Source of the DNA: Agrilactobacillus yilanensis
Lineage (GTDB): Bacteria > Bacillota > Bacilli > Lactobacillales > Lactobacillaceae
Direction: 5' to 3'
Assembly: GCF_003946725.1 (NCBI RefSeq)
Contig: NZ_RHOY01000001.1
Location: forward strand, 186,001 to 250,000
Length of the DNA stretch: 64,000 bases
Each line of letters begins with the position of its first letter. Position 1 is the first letter of the stretch. Shown piece by piece: positions 27,027 to 37,271 of this stretch. The translations under genes and the position numbers were made by a program. Under the pieces are notes generated by a model that was not told where the DNA came from, did no database searches, and worked only from the letters and a program-made list of their open reading frames with translations.

Positions 27027-28472
27027 TCAGCATCCTAACAATTCTCGATACATCCCAACATAGAGTTCTGAGGATTTGGCCCAAGAGAAATCTGCAGCCA
27101 TGTCCCGCTGCACAATTCCTCGATATAACTTAGGTTTTTCCCGGTACGTCTGGTAACTGTAATTCAAGATACCTTCCAACGTCCCGCTGCTGAATTCGAC
27201 AAAACTAAAGCCAGTCCCCTCATTAGTATATTCATTAAATGGCGCAACAGAGTCCCGTAAACCGCCAGTTTCATGAACAATTGGGACAGTCCCGTAGCGC
27301 ATACCCATCATTTGTGATAACCCAGAAGGTTCAAACGCTGATGGAATTAAAATAAAGTCCGCAGCGCTATACATTTGTTGGGCAAATGTCTCGTCAAAAC
27401 GAATATTCACCGACAACTGACCTGGGAAGCGATTTTGCATCCAGCCAAAATCTAATTCCAAATCCCGATCGCCGGTCCCTAAAATGATCATTTGTGCATT
27501 ATGCCGCACTAAGAAGTTCGCCATAGCGCCTAATAAAATATCCATCCCTTTTTGGCGGGTTAGTCTTGAAACTACAATATACAATGGATCATCAGACACT
27601 GGCAAACTTAATGCTTCTTGCAATTCATGTTTGTTTTCAGCCTTTTTAGCAATGGTCTTGAAATTATAATTGTGATTGATCCGCTTATCCGTCATTGGAT
27701 CATATAAAACCGTATCAATCCCATTTAAAAAGCCCGCCAATTTATAACTGTTGACCCGTAACACCCCGTCTAATTGTTCCCCGAATTCTGGTGTTTGAAT
27801 TTCTTGCGCATACGACGGTGATACTGTGGTAACCTTATCCGCAAATTGAATGCCGCCCTTTAAGAAATTCACTTGGTCATAAAATTGGAAACCTTGCTCA
27901 TTAAAGAACTGCCGGCCGATGCCAAAGACGGTATCCAAAATCATCGGATCATAAATACCTTGGAATTTCAAATTATGGATCGTCAAAACCGTTTTAATAT
28001 TTTGTAAAGCTGAACGCCAGCTATATTTATCTTTTAACAGCACTGGGATAAAGGCCGTGTGCCAATCGTTAATTTGTAAAACATCTGGGATAAAGTCAAT
28101 TTTTTCTAACATTTCAATGATGGCCATTTGGAAAAAGCCAAAACGTTCGCCGTCATCCCAATAACCGTACAAACCATCCCGGCCAAAGTACGTTAAATTA
28201 TCAATGAAGTAATAACGCACTTCATTTAAGACTAAAGTTTTGACACCGACATAGACTTTTTGCCAGCCGACTTGAATTTCAAAATGCGTTAGTTCTTCTA
28301 ATTGTGTTTGATATTCTTCAGGCATTAAATGCGCATAATACGGTAAAACAATCCGTACATCTAATTCTGGATTTTGGACTAATGTTTTAGGTAACGCGTA
28401 AATCACATCACCTAACCCACCAGTTTTATAAAAGGGAACCCCTTCTGCCGCTGCAAATAACACTTTCTTCAT
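27027..28472 (-). CDS. glgA: Glycogen synthase (ADP-glucose)
   Basis: 481 residues, GT5 family with two Rossmann domains. The ADP-glucose-binding KTGGLGDV motif is at residues ~17-24, and the C-terminal EPSGLSQMMGMRYGTVP and TGGLRDSV regions are intact. It overlaps the end of glgD by 4 bases, indicating translational coupling. It extends alpha-1,4-glucan chains from ADP-glucose made by GlgC and GlgD. Confidence 0.96.
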   Translation of the reverse strand: MKKVLFAAAEGVPFYKTGGLGDVIYALPKTLVQNPELDVRIVLPYYAHLMPEEYQTQLEELTHFEIQVGWQKVYVGVKTLVLNEVRYYFIDNLTYFGRDGLYGYWDDGERFGFFQMAIIEMLEKIDFIPDVLQINDWHTAFIPVLLKDKYSWRSALQNIKTVLTIHNLKFQGIYDPMILDTVFGIGRQFFNEQGFQFYDQVNFLKGGIQFADKVTTVSPSYAQEIQTPEFGEQLDGVLRVNSYKLAGFLNGIDTVLYDPMTDKRINHNYNFKTIAKKAENKHELQEALSLPVSDDPLYIVVSRLTRQKGMDILLGAMANFLVRHNAQMIILGTGDRDLELDFGWMQNRFPGQLSVNIRFDETFAQQMYSAADFILIPSAFEPSGLSQMMGMRYGTVPIVHETGGLRDSVAPFNEYTNEGTGFSFVEFSSGTLEGILNYSYQTYREKPKLYRGIVQRDMAADFSWAKSSELYVGMYRELLGC

Positions 28473-29644
28473 TGTAACTCAACACGCCCTTCTTCAGTCT
28501 TTGCGTCTGTCTCAACGATTGCATTTTTACTATAAACAAGCGGTTCTTCTGGCGTGCCTTCTAACGTTAAGTTCGGACCAACCACAACGCCCTTGTCTAA
28601 AATAACGTACCGCAATTTTGTATTTTCGCCAACTTTACAGCCTTGCATTAAGACAGAATGATCAATTTCAGCCCCTTTTGCAATCCTTGAGCGCCGGAAA
28701 ATTACGGATTCATTCACTTTACCTTCAATCCAGCCCCCGGTCCCTAACAGACTGTTATTAACTTCTGACGCATCTGAGAAGAATGTTGGCACTTCATTTT
28801 TGTTTTTTGTGAAAATATGACGTTGGCTATAAAGTAAAGCTTGATAATTGGCTTCTTCCAGCATCGCCATGTTTGCATCAAAGTAGCGCTTAATGCTGTT
28901 GATGTTAGCATAAAAGCCCGTATATTCATAAGCATTGGCATTATAAACAGATACGGCTTCTTCTAAAATTTTTGGCAACCGAATAAAGTCTTCTTGTTCG
29001 CTGGCGTTTTGGACCATCTCAATTAACAAACTGGTCCGCAGCATGTAAACCCCCATCGCCATTGGTAACGTATGTGTCTTGGCATCTGGTGTTAAATCCC
29101 CCGCCGTCACAATGTTAGAAACTTCGCCAGCCGCTGAAATCTTTAAAGCATCTTCGTCTGGTGTAGTGCCTGAAGCTAACTGCCGTTTGTACAAGGTCGT
29201 AATGGGCGCATTGCCTTCCAAATGAAATTGTAAAACTTCTTGTAAATTAATGTTTTCAATATTACGGGCACTGATAATAACTGTGAACCGGGTATTTGAT
29301 TTTTTAAGAAAAGTTAGATAGTCGTCATAATAACGTTGCCGATTTAAAGGATTGTTGTAGTTTTTAGTCGCCACATATGGAAATGTAAAAATCCCACCAG
29401 TAATCGTATCTAAATTCCAAGTACTCCCACTACGGACATGGTCTTGTACGGAACGGCTGCTGGCCGGCATGTACATCCCCACATCCCGAATCCCGGCGTT
29501 GGCAATATCAGACAGCGGAAAGTCAATTAGTCGATAACGACCTGCAAAAGGCAACGTGCCAATTGGTCGATATTGTGTTAAAGGTTCTAGTGCTTCACTA
29601 GGCACATTCAAATCAATAATGGCGCAAATATCACTTTGTCTCAT
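28469..29644 (-). CDS. glgD: Glucose-1-phosphate adenylyltransferase subunit GlgD
   Basis: 391 residues with the nucleotidyltransferase fold followed by left-handed beta-helix repeats. The N-terminal nucleotide-binding GGxGxRL motif found in GlgC is missing here, as is usual for the regulatory or helper subunit GlgD in Firmicutes. It overlaps glgC and glgA by 4 bases each. It forms a heteromer with GlgC to make ADP-glucose. Confidence 0.93.
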   Translation of the reverse strand: MRQSDICAIIDLNVPSEALEPLTQYRPIGTLPFAGRYRLIDFPLSDIANAGIRDVGMYMPASSRSVQDHVRSGSTWNLDTITGGIFTFPYVATKNYNNPLNRQRYYDDYLTFLKKSNTRFTVIISARNIENINLQEVLQFHLEGNAPITTLYKRQLASGTTPDEDALKISAAGEVSNIVTAGDLTPDAKTHTLPMAMGVYMLRTSLLIEMVQNASEQEDFIRLPKILEEAVSVYNANAYEYTGFYANINSIKRYFDANMAMLEEANYQALLYSQRHIFTKNKNEVPTFFSDASEVNNSLLGTGGWIEGKVNESVIFRRSRIAKGAEIDHSVLMQGCKVGENTKLRYVILDKGVVVGPNLTLEGTPEEPLVYSKNAIVETDAKTEEGRVELQ

Positions 29645-30786
29645 CTTTTTTCAACCGCCTTCCCCAATACTTCTTGATAACCAACCACGGCAATATCATC
29701 GGGCTTTCCAATGACACTGGCCCCATCGCCAATGATGGCGCGTTCACCAATAATTGCATGGTCAATCACCACATCTTTACCAATGACTGCATTTGGCATG
29801 ATCATCGCATCTCGGATCACCGTGCCTTCCCCAACCCGGACATTTTGCGACAAAATAGAATGTTCAATGTCACCGGCCACATAACAGCCATCCACCACCA
29901 TTGAATTATTCACCCGCGCCGAACGGGTCACGTACATTGGCGGTAATGCGTCATTGCGGGAATAGATCCGCCAATCTCGGTTGGCAATATCTAGTTCATT
30001 ATTTGGTTCCAAAAATTCCATGTTTGCTTGCCATAAGCTTTGGATGGTGCCCACATCTTTCCAGTAGCCATGAAAGGCGTAAGCATAAGTTGCTTCGTTG
30101 TGCGATAGATATGCTGGAATGACATCCTTCCCAAAGTCTTCCAGGTTACCATCGGTTGAATAACTATCCATTAAGTACTTTTTCAGTGTCGGCCAATTAA
30201 AGATGTAAATCCCCATAGATGCCAGGTTGCTCTTTGGATGCGCCGGTTTTTCTTCAAATTCAATGATCCGCTCGGTTTCATCCGTATTCATAATGCCAAA
30301 ACGGGTCGATTCTTCCATGGATACCGGTAAGACGCCCACGGTTAAAGCCGCATTTTTAGCTTTATGATAATTAAACATTGCTTCGTAATCCATTTTATAA
30401 ATATGATCGCCGGATAAAACAAGAATATATTTAGGGGCATATAAATCAATATAAGCAATATTTTGATAAATAGCGTGGGCTGTACCTTCAAACCACTTCT
30501 CACCTTCCCGAGAAGCGAATGGCTGCAGTACGGTAACCCCTGCATTTTTTTCATTCAGGCCCCAACTGGCGCCATTTTGAATGTGGGCATTTAATTCTAA
30601 AGGTTGATACTGTGTGACCACGCCCACTGTGTTCACCCCGGAATTAAAACAATTGCTTAATGCAAAATCAATGATCCGATAACGGCCGCCAAAGGGGACA
30701 GCTGGCTTAGCTGTAGATTTTGTCAATTTCCCCAACCGAGAACCTTGCCCACCAGCCAAAATCATTGCTAACATTTCTGTGCTCAT
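29641..30786 (-). CDS. glgC: Glucose-1-phosphate adenylyltransferase catalytic subunit
   Basis: 381 residues. The pyrophosphorylase motif [11 protein letters not shown] is at residues ~12-22, [12 protein letters not shown] is the metal and substrate region, and the C-terminus has the beta-helix hexapeptides. It makes ADP-glucose from glucose-1-phosphate and ATP, the committed step of glycogen synthesis. Second gene of the operon, 13 bases after glgB. Confidence 0.96.
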   Translation of the reverse strand: MSTEMLAMILAGGQGSRLGKLTKSTAKPAVPFGGRYRIIDFALSNCFNSGVNTVGVVTQYQPLELNAHIQNGASWGLNEKNAGVTVLQPFASREGEKWFEGTAHAIYQNIAYIDLYAPKYILVLSGDHIYKMDYEAMFNYHKAKNAALTVGVLPVSMEESTRFGIMNTDETERIIEFEEKPAHPKSNLASMGIYIFNWPTLKKYLMDSYSTDGNLEDFGKDVIPAYLSHNEATYAYAFHGYWKDVGTIQSLWQANMEFLEPNNELDIANRDWRIYSRNDALPPMYVTRSARVNNSMVVDGCYVAGDIEHSILSQNVRVGEGTVIRDAMIMPNAVIGKDVVIDHAIIGERAIIGDGASVIGKPDDIAVVGYQEVLGKAVEKR

Positions 30787-30799
30787 TATAACTTCCTCC

Positions 30800-32683
30800 T
30801 CAGTCGCGTTTTAAATGCTTAGGTTTGATGACCAAACAACTCATCGCCGGTAAGATCACTTCAATCGAGTCTGGTTCACTCTTGTAAGGTGTTCCAGTCG
30901 TCTTAAACGTCTTTTGACTGCCGGTCCAAGTGCCACCAAATTCAAGCATTTCTGTATTTAATAGTTCCTCATAAGTCCCCGCAAACGGTACGGGGATGCG
31001 AAAATCTTTTTTCTCCACTGGTACTAAATTAAATGCAAAGATAATAAAATCTTCCGGTGTCTTTGCCCGCCGGATAAAGCCCAAGGTTGAAGATTGGGGA
31101 TCATCTGCGTTTGTAATCAAAATGCCTGCAGTTTCATGATCCAGTTCCCAAAGTGCTGGTTCATCATGGTAAATTTGGTTCAATCGTTGGGTAAAAATTT
31201 GCATCTTCTGGTTCATTTCATCGTCCAGATCTACCCATTCCAGTGGGCTGGCAAACCGCCATTCTAAAAATTGGCCCCATTCGCTGCCCATGAATAATAA
31301 TTTCTTGCCGGGATGGCCTAACATGTAGGTCATCATTGTGCGTAAGTTCGCAAACTGATTATACCGATCACCTGGCATCTTGTGCATTAGTGACTTTTTT
31401 CCATGGACCACTTCATCATGGGAAAACGGTAGAATAAATTGTTCATCATACATATATAAAAACGAAAAAGTTAATAAGTTCAAATGATCCTGTCTAAACA
31501 GCGGATCCATCTCAAAAAATTCTAATGTATCGTGCATCCAACCCATGTCCCACTTATAGTTAAACCCTAAACCGCCTTGGTCAACTGGGCCCGTCACACT
31601 TGGGAACGAGGAAGATTCTTCGGCAATCATCAAAATATCGGGATGATATTTAAAGACCGTTTGATTCAATTTACGAATAAAAGCTTGGCCTTCGATATTA
31701 CCGTTATCCCCATATTTATTTGTAACGCCTTCTTTACCAGCATCGTAGTCTAAATACAGCATGTTGGAAACCGCATCGACCCGCAAGCCATCTAGATGAC
31801 AAAAATCTAGCCAAAACATTGCACTGGAAATCAAAAAGCTTTGTACTTGAGACTTCCCTAGATCAAAGTTCCAACTGCCCCAACGTACATTATCTGCTCT
31901 AAAATTATCCGAATATTCAAAGGTCGGTGTCCCGTCATAAAGGGCCAACGCATCCATATTTCGAATAAAGTGGCCTGGCACCCAGTCCATAATGACCCCG
32001 ATGCCTGCTTCATGAAAAGCATCAATCATTGCCAAAAATTCTGGCAACGTGCCAAAGCGACTCGTTGGTGCAAAATAACCCATCAGCTGATAGCCCCACG
32101 AAGCATCTAATAAATGCTCCATCAACGGCATTAGTTCCACATGGGAATAACCCATTTTCTTAAGATAAGGCACTAATTGGGCTGTGATCTGCGTATAGGT
32201 CAAATAATGATTGGCCTCATCTCGACGCCAAGAGCCCAGATGGACTTCATAAATATTAATCGGTCGATCATAAGGCGGCTCTTTTTGCCGACGACTCAGC
32301 CAAGCTTTATCCTGCCATTGATAATCTGGCAGACCAGCCACAATACCACTGTTGCCCGGCTTGCGTTCAAACCCAAAGGCATAAGGATCAATTTTCAGCT
32401 GATAAGTGCCATCCCGGGCCAAAATGCCAAATTTATACATTTCTCCCGCTTTAGGCACTGTAGTTGTTAAGGTCCAAATCCCCGTATCCTCAATTAAAGT
32501 CATTGGCATATCCTGCTGCCAATCATTAAAATCGCCTACGAGATAAACCTTTTGCGCATTCGGTGCCCAAACTGTAAACCGATAACCATCGGTCGCTTGA
32601 TGGCAGCCTAAAAAATCATAACTCTCAAAATAATTGCCTGTGTTAAATAAGTAAGCACGACGCCGAAATTCAACGTTATTCAT
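30800..32683 (-). CDS. glgB: 1,4-alpha-glucan branching enzyme
   Basis: About 627 residues: N-terminal CBM48 ([20 protein letters not shown]), GH13 barrel with [15 protein letters not shown] (nucleophile Asp), IAEESS (acid/base Glu) and [12 protein letters not shown], and a C-terminal beta domain. The ATG at 32683 follows GAGGTGAGG by a few bases; a GTG 9 bases upstream overlaps that site. First gene of the six-gene glycogen operon. It introduces alpha-1,6 branches. Confidence 0.95.
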   Translation of the reverse strand: MNNVEFRRRAYLFNTGNYFESYDFLGCHQATDGYRFTVWAPNAQKVYLVGDFNDWQQDMPMTLIEDTGIWTLTTTVPKAGEMYKFGILARDGTYQLKIDPYAFGFERKPGNSGIVAGLPDYQWQDKAWLSRRQKEPPYDRPINIYEVHLGSWRRDEANHYLTYTQITAQLVPYLKKMGYSHVELMPLMEHLLDASWGYQLMGYFAPTSRFGTLPEFLAMIDAFHEAGIGVIMDWVPGHFIRNMDALALYDGTPTFEYSDNFRADNVRWGSWNFDLGKSQVQSFLISSAMFWLDFCHLDGLRVDAVSNMLYLDYDAGKEGVTNKYGDNGNIEGQAFIRKLNQTVFKYHPDILMIAEESSSFPSVTGPVDQGGLGFNYKWDMGWMHDTLEFFEMDPLFRQDHLNLLTFSFLYMYDEQFILPFSHDEVVHGKKSLMHKMPGDRYNQFANLRTMMTYMLGHPGKKLLFMGSEWGQFLEWRFASPLEWVDLDDEMNQKMQIFTQRLNQIYHDEPALWELDHETAGILITNADDPQSSTLGFIRRAKTPEDFIIFAFNLVPVEKKDFRIPVPFAGTYEELLNTEMLEFGGTWTGSQKTFKTTGTPYKSEPDSIEVILPAMSCLVIKPKHLKRD

Positions 32684-32741
32684 TGACCTCACCTCTTCAT
32701 CATAGAAAGCAAATGGACAAGAGATTCTTTAAATTGCCTAA

Positions 32742-32747
32742 ATTATA
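32742..32747 (-). promoter_or_regulatory. Candidate -10 of the glycogen operon
   Basis: TATAAT on the minus strand about 60 bases ahead of glgB; its -35 is weak. A second TATAAT occurs further upstream near 32850. No clear CcpA (cre) site was found in the 340-base gap between glgB and the carboxypeptidase gene, which otherwise only holds the terminator at 32960-33012. Confidence 0.35.
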
Positions 32748-32959
32748 CAATATAATAACCCACGGCATAGTCTCAGAAGTCTTGTCCAGCAAAAAATTTT
32801 TTTGTTGCTCAGTTGAAATTGAAAGCAATAATTCTATTATGATTTTATTATAACGTTTTTCAGTGCTGCTTTGTAGGGCAAAATAGGGCATTTGACCAGA
32901 AAATCACAATATATCAGTTTATAGACAAATAATTCACAAAAATTCATTCACAAACTCCA

Positions 32960-33012
32960 TAAAAAAATTCTGTTGACCAAAGACATTTTTTGCCTTTGAT
33001 CAACAGAATTTA
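32960..33012 (-). terminator. Terminator of the D,D-carboxypeptidase gene
   Basis: AAATTCTGTTGA-CAAAG pairs with CTTTG-TCAACAGAATTT around a T-rich loop; one internal position pairs as G-U only on the minus transcript, and a T-run follows on that strand. Confidence 0.85.
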
Positions 33013-33024
33013 AAAGTCACTTAT

Positions 33025-34323
33025 TTAAAATATTTTATTAAACAGAATTTGGTACCATGGCAATTTAGTTACCGCTTTTTCGGTCATTACCGCCGTTTTG
33101 GGCTGTGCCTGAACAAAAATATAATCTGGCTTAGCTAACTGATATTGACCAATCACTTGATTGGCCTTAACCGGTGCCGTAATGCCTTGGCGATAAGCTT
33201 TCTTTAGCTTCAGCTGGCCCTGTGTGCTGGCCGCAGAACGTAACTGCCAAAATTTTTGCGTTTTAGCCGCTGTCAAAGTCACATATTTTTGACGGCCATT
33301 AATCACTTTCAGCTTTTGTCCATTAGGCAATGCCTTTTGTGCCGTCAAAACCGTATCGTATTGCCAACTGGCTAAGGTTGCTTTTAACAAACCTGCAGTG
33401 GCTACAAATCGTTTAGTTTTATCATCTGCTGCCCCTTGCGCATTCATTACCACCGCAATCAAACGGCGGCCATTTACCTTTAAAGTTGCCGTGAAGCACT
33501 CACCGGCCGCATCACTCGTACCGGTTTTTAAACCATCAATGGCCAAACTGGCATCATACATCTGCAGACCCGGCAACAGCATATTCCAGTTCGTCATCTC
33601 AAAAGAACCGGCCTGGTTTGCTCTAAAGGTCTGCTTGGCGATTTTGGTCGTCTGCAGTACTTCTGGATAGTCCGCTAATACATGCTGCGCGACTTGCGCC
33701 GTATCGTAAGCACTCATTTCATTTTCAGCATCAGCCCCCGTCCCCGGCACAGCCAGATCCCCCAGCAGACTATTATTCAAGCCACTGGCATTCACAATTG
33801 TGGCATCTTTAATGCCCCAATCCGTCAACTGCTGCTGCATCAACTTAACAAAATTGGCCTGGGAGCCGGCTACTTTTTGGCCCAACAACATCACGGCCAC
33901 ATTAGCCGAATAAATCCATGACGCCTCATATAATTCTTTAACAGTATAGGCCGTTCCAGCCGTTAACGGGACGTTAGATAATTCGGTACCTTCACTTAAC
34001 GCGGCTTGAGCTTCATCAGGTGCAATCGTATCGGTCCACTGGATTTTGCCTTGGTCAATTGCCTTTAAAACCAAATACAAGCTGATCATTTTAGACATTG
34101 ACGCCACCGGTAACGCTGTACTGGCCTCTTTGGCGTATAAAACTTGACCGCTTTTGGCATCCAACACCACTGCCGCCTTTGCGTTAACGGCATAATTATC
34201 AGGGTTAAAATTCGCCGGTGCCGCTGCTTGGACCGACTGGGTACTAAAAGCCAATAAACCGATTAATAAACTGAAACTCAGTATTAATAGATATAAAGGC
34301 GTTATTCGTCGTTTTGTAATCAC
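33025..34323 (-). CDS. D-alanyl-D-alanine carboxypeptidase (DacA-type penicillin-binding protein)
   Basis: 432 residues, peptidase S11. Signal peptide at residues 1-33 (hydrophobic core, VQA-A). Active-site motifs SMSK (SxxK), SAN (SxN) and KTGT are in order. A C-terminal beta domain (about 310-400) and a short hydrophobic/basic end resemble PBP5-type proteins. It trims the terminal D-Ala from peptidoglycan stem peptides. GTG start with a poor ribosome site. It lies 28 bases after a VanRS-like two-component pair and is probably in the same operon, which suggests that the pair controls wall maturation. Confidence 0.9.
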   Translation of the reverse strand: MITKRRITPLYLLILSFSLLIGLLAFSTQSVQAAAPANFNPDNYAVNAKAAVVLDAKSGQVLYAKEASTALPVASMSKMISLYLVLKAIDQGKIQWTDTIAPDEAQAALSEGTELSNVPLTAGTAYTVKELYEASWIYSANVAVMLLGQKVAGSQANFVKLMQQQLTDWGIKDATIVNASGLNNSLLGDLAVPGTGADAENEMSAYDTAQVAQHVLADYPEVLQTTKIAKQTFRANQAGSFEMTNWNMLLPGLQMYDASLAIDGLKTGTSDAAGECFTATLKVNGRRLIAVVMNAQGAADDKTKRFVATAGLLKATLASWQYDTVLTAQKALPNGQKLKVINGRQKYVTLTAAKTQKFWQLRSAASTQGQLKLKKAYRQGITAPVKANQVIGQYQLAKPDYIFVQAQPKTAVMTEKAVTKLPWYQILFNKIF

Positions 34324-34351
34324 TAAATCAACACTTTCTTTGTAAATTAGA

Positions 34352-35557
34352 CTAGACGTGGTTCAAAAATTTAGCATCCCGGGCCGCCACATTTTCCGGT
34401 TTAATTAAGCGGGCCCCATGTTTCAATGGCAAGTGCATAATAAAACGTGTCCGTTCATTGCGAGACACCGCATAAATATAGCCGCCATGCAATGCGACAA
34501 TACTTTGAGCAATTGCCAAACCTAAACCACTGCCGCCAGTTTCATGAGAACGCGAGCTTTCTACCCGATAAAAACGATCAAATAAATGCGCTAAATCCGC
34601 TTTAGGAATCATCTTCCCATCGTTACTAATTTGAATAATGACCTCTGAATTGGACTGCCGAGCTTCAATTAGTAACTCAGTTGCCCCCTCCCCATATTTA
34701 AAAGCATTAATAATCAAATTATTAAACACCCGGCTTAGCTTTTCTGGATCCGCATCCATCATTAATGGATCCGGTCGCGTTGTTGTAATGATATGAATAT
34801 TAGACTTTTGCGCCTCCAACTCATACCCCGCCGCTAATTGCGCCAGCATATTGGTCATATTGATGGACGCATAGCTCATGGACGTTGCAGTTTGTTGAAT
34901 CTTTGTAAATTCAAATAAATCATCAACTAATACTTTCATCTGCTTGGACTTAACGTAGGCCGTCCGCGTGTACTTAACTAATTCCGCCTCATTTTTATAC
35001 TGGCCATCTTCAATTAAGCCCAAATAACCAATTACCGACGTTAACGGCGTCCGAATATCGTGACTAACATTGGTGATTAATTCATCTTTAGAACGCTCAA
35101 TCCGCCGTTCTTCATTGATCGACCGACTCGTACTCTCCACTAAAGCATTGATACTATCAATCACCTTTTGCAGATCAGAACCGACTTTAAACTCAATACG
35201 ATGGTCAAAATGACTATCGGCAATATAATGCAGCTCACTAATCACATGGCGCATCTGAATCTGCCGATACCGCCGCATTAAACGCCAATAGACAATTAAC
35301 CCGTTGACTAATAATAAGACTACAAAAAATAACAGCCGCCAAAGTCCCCAATGAAAGCGCCACGTATCCGCCGTCACAATCACTCGAATCAAACTCAAAC
35401 TACCAGAGAAACTCGTATTAAACGCTTGGTTCACCAGTAAAATCAAAGCCAACTCAAAAACCAGCAACAGTCCAACCGTAATGATGCCTTCAACAATTAA
35501 TTCACTTTTTTCTTTTGCGGTTAACACAATCTTTTTATAAACCTTTTCAGCCTGCAA
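34352..35557 (-). CDS. Sensor histidine kinase (VanS-like)
   Basis: 401 residues: two membrane helices (about 22-43 and 74-92) bracketing a short ~30-residue outer loop, a HAMP-like linker, then His166 in NVSHDIRTPLTSV, N box (NNLIINAFKYG), G1 (ISNDGKMI, degenerate) and G2 (GSGLGLAIAQSI). The start overlaps the response regulator by 11 bases. The downstream carboxypeptidase gives a VanRS-VanY-like arrangement, but there are no vanHAX genes, so a housekeeping wall-stress role is more likely than glycopeptide resistance. Confidence 0.9.
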   Translation of the reverse strand: MQAEKVYKKIVLTAKEKSELIVEGIITVGLLLVFELALILLVNQAFNTSFSGSLSLIRVIVTADTWRFHWGLWRLLFFVVLLLVNGLIVYWRLMRRYRQIQMRHVISELHYIADSHFDHRIEFKVGSDLQKVIDSINALVESTSRSINEERRIERSKDELITNVSHDIRTPLTSVIGYLGLIEDGQYKNEAELVKYTRTAYVKSKQMKVLVDDLFEFTKIQQTATSMSYASINMTNMLAQLAAGYELEAQKSNIHIITTTRPDPLMMDADPEKLSRVFNNLIINAFKYGEGATELLIEARQSNSEVIIQISNDGKMIPKADLAHLFDRFYRVESSRSHETGGSGLGLAIAQSIVALHGGYIYAVSRNERTRFIMHLPLKHGARLIKPENVAARDAKFLNHV

Positions 35558-36233
35558 CTTTGTAACCCACGCCCCAAACTGTTTCGATCACCTTTTCGCC
35601 AGCAGTTGCTTCTTCAATCTTGTCTCGTAAATGGCTCACATGAACCATGACGGTCTTGGCAGAAACAATACTTTCCTGCTGCCAAACCCGTTCAAAAATT
35701 TCATCCGCTGAAAAAACCCGATTGGGATGACTGGCCAATAAGTATAAAATACCAAATTCTAACGCCGTCAACTGAATATTTTTTCCAGTTAACGTCATCA
35801 CTTCATGAGAATCCTTTTTAATCGTCAAAGGTCCCACTTCCAAACGATCCGGCACCTCTGCTGTAACTTGCTGCTCACTACGGCGCAACAAAGAACGTAC
35901 CCGAGCCATTACCTCTAAAGGATTAAATGGCTTGGAAACATAATCATCTGCCCCTGTAATCAACCCTTGAATCTTGTCCATATCCGCCGTCTTAGCAGAT
36001 ACGATAATAATTGGAATCTGCGAATCTTTACGTACTTCCTTGATGACATCGATCCCATTCATATTCGGCATCATAATATCCAAAATCATCAATTTAATAT
36101 CTGGGTTCGTAATCAGTTTTGTTAACGCTTCCTTACCTGAATACGCCGTGATCGCCTCATAGCCCTCATTCTTAACATAAATACTTAAGAGCTCAACAAT
36201 CTCCTTATCATCATCTACAATTAAAATTTTCAT
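35547..36233 (-). CDS. OmpR-family response regulator (VanR-like)
   Basis: 228 residues: receiver domain with D7-D9 pocket, phospho-acceptor Asp52 (LDIMMP), Lys in VSKPFNP, then a winged helix ending in VWGVGYKV. First gene of the regulator-kinase-carboxypeptidase operon. Its upstream region contains copy B of the structured repeat element. Confidence 0.92.
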   Translation of the reverse strand: MKILIVDDDKEIVELLSIYVKNEGYEAITAYSGKEALTKLITNPDIKLMILDIMMPNMNGIDVIKEVRKDSQIPIIIVSAKTADMDKIQGLITGADDYVSKPFNPLEVMARVRSLLRRSEQQVTAEVPDRLEVGPLTIKKDSHEVMTLTGKNIQLTALEFGILYLLASHPNRVFSADEIFERVWQQESIVSAKTVMVHVSHLRDKIEEATAGEKVIETVWGVGYKVAG

Positions 36234-36327
36234 AAGTCCGACTCCTTGGTTATGGTTAAACTGCCATATAAAACTATCTTACCAAAAAAACTTAAAAAAA
36301 TCTTTAGTAAAGCACAAGAGCGCGTTT

Positions 36328-36444
36328 AGAGCGTGACCAAAGACGGGTTGATTTTGAGTATAGCCTAGGCTAACGCCGTGAGCGTACTTTGCTTACAAGT
36401 TAGACGTAGCTAGGCGCAGAAATCAGTCTTTGGGAACGCGTTTC
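36328..36444 (-). repeat. Structured repeat element, copy B
   Basis: Full-length copy in reverse orientation (plus strand starts AGAGCGTGACC and ends GAACGCGTTTC). Its arms and core are very close to array unit 1, including TAGCTA-type core pairing (GTAGCTAGG with GCCTAGGCTA). Just outside it at 36317-36327 is a fragment AGAGCGCGTTT that looks like the fused ends of another unit. It lies between a rhodanese gene and a response regulator gene; the remainder of 36234-36518 holds nothing recognisable. Confidence 0.85.
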
Positions 36445-36518
36445 AAAAAACGAACACAAAACCCAACAAAAATAACCCCCAAAATCAGCACCATCACTAA
36501 TCTCAAGGATCACCCGTT

Positions 36519-36836
36519 TTAAGGCGTCAGCCCTTTTTTCCGTGGGCCCCGCCAAAAAATCATCCCACCTAAAACATTAACCACATCAAAACCCTTTTCA
36601 GACAAATAAATCGCTGCCTGAACACTATCCACACCGCCTTCACAAATGACATAAGTCTTTTCTGTAGGCGTGTACAACCCCGCTTCTACACTTGCCCGGG
36701 GCACATTTATAGCACCAGGAATATGGCCCGCCTCATAAAGTGCTGGTTCACGGACATCTAAAATCACCGGCTGAGTGGGGACTAACTTTGTAAATTCTGT
36801 CATTGAAATATTTTGTAGATCACGTTTATCCGCCAT
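36519..36836 (-). CDS. Single-domain rhodanese-like sulfurtransferase
   Basis: 105 residues forming one rhodanese domain: ILDVREPALYEAGHIPGA is typical, and the putative catalytic Cys is in VICEGGVDS near residue 68. It probably transfers sulfane sulfur (or selenium) from a donor to an acceptor. Last gene of the 11-gene operon. Its start shares a base with the stop of the preceding membrane protein gene. Confidence 0.88.
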   Translation of the reverse strand: MADKRDLQNISMTEFTKLVPTQPVILDVREPALYEAGHIPGAINVPRASVEAGLYTPTEKTYVICEGGVDSVQAAIYLSEKGFDVVNVLGGMIFWRGPRKKGLTP

Positions 36837-37264
36837 TATTTTACCCCCTCTTGTTTTTCACGGGATACAACAATTACCAGTAGCTGTAAAATGATTGCTA
36901 AACAAAAACACGTTAAATCATAAAAGTAAAGCGGCATTGCCGTTTGCCTCACCATTACAAAAGCCACCATCCCGGCTGCCAACAAAACCAGCCACACCGC
37001 ATTTAAAATAGACAGCAGCCGTTTGTGCCGACGATAACGAAAATGTAATACAGCTAAAGCGACAACGGTTAAAATTAACAGCAGCCCCACTAAGCCATGA
37101 ATTAAATAAAAAGGATAATTTTCATTCATAAATAAAATCTGTCGCATAAAACCTAAACGTGTATTATACAAAACATCTAATTCATACGGTAACATCAAAA
37201 AAATAATTTCAAAAAGCCATAATATAATAAGTCCAATACGTTTGCCCCATCTCACCGGCGCCAC
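36836..37264 (-). CDS. Small four-helix membrane protein of unknown function
   Basis: 142 residues with four predicted membrane helices (about 10-27, 50-72, 82-102, 112-132). The first loop contains YNTRLGFMRQ and is probably extracytoplasmic. No family recognised. Its tight packing (7 bases after the nucleoside hydrolase, 1-base overlap with the rhodanese) ties it to the operon. Confidence 0.75.
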   Translation of the reverse strand: MAPVRWGKRIGLIILWLFEIIFLMLPYELDVLYNTRLGFMRQILFMNENYPFYLIHGLVGLLLILTVVALAVLHFRYRRHKRLLSILNAVWLVLLAAGMVAFVMVRQTAMPLYFYDLTCFCLAIILQLLVIVVSREKQEGVK

Positions 37265-37271
37265 CTCAATT

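Noticed and set aside
32690-32900. CcpA (cre) site upstream of the glycogen operon
   Set aside because: The closest match around TGAAAAACGTTATA has an extra base and breaks the consensus spacing.
33025-36233. Vancomycin resistance locus
   Set aside because: There is a VanRS-like pair and a D,D-carboxypeptidase, but no vanH, vanA/B-type ligase or vanX; a general wall-maintenance role is simpler.
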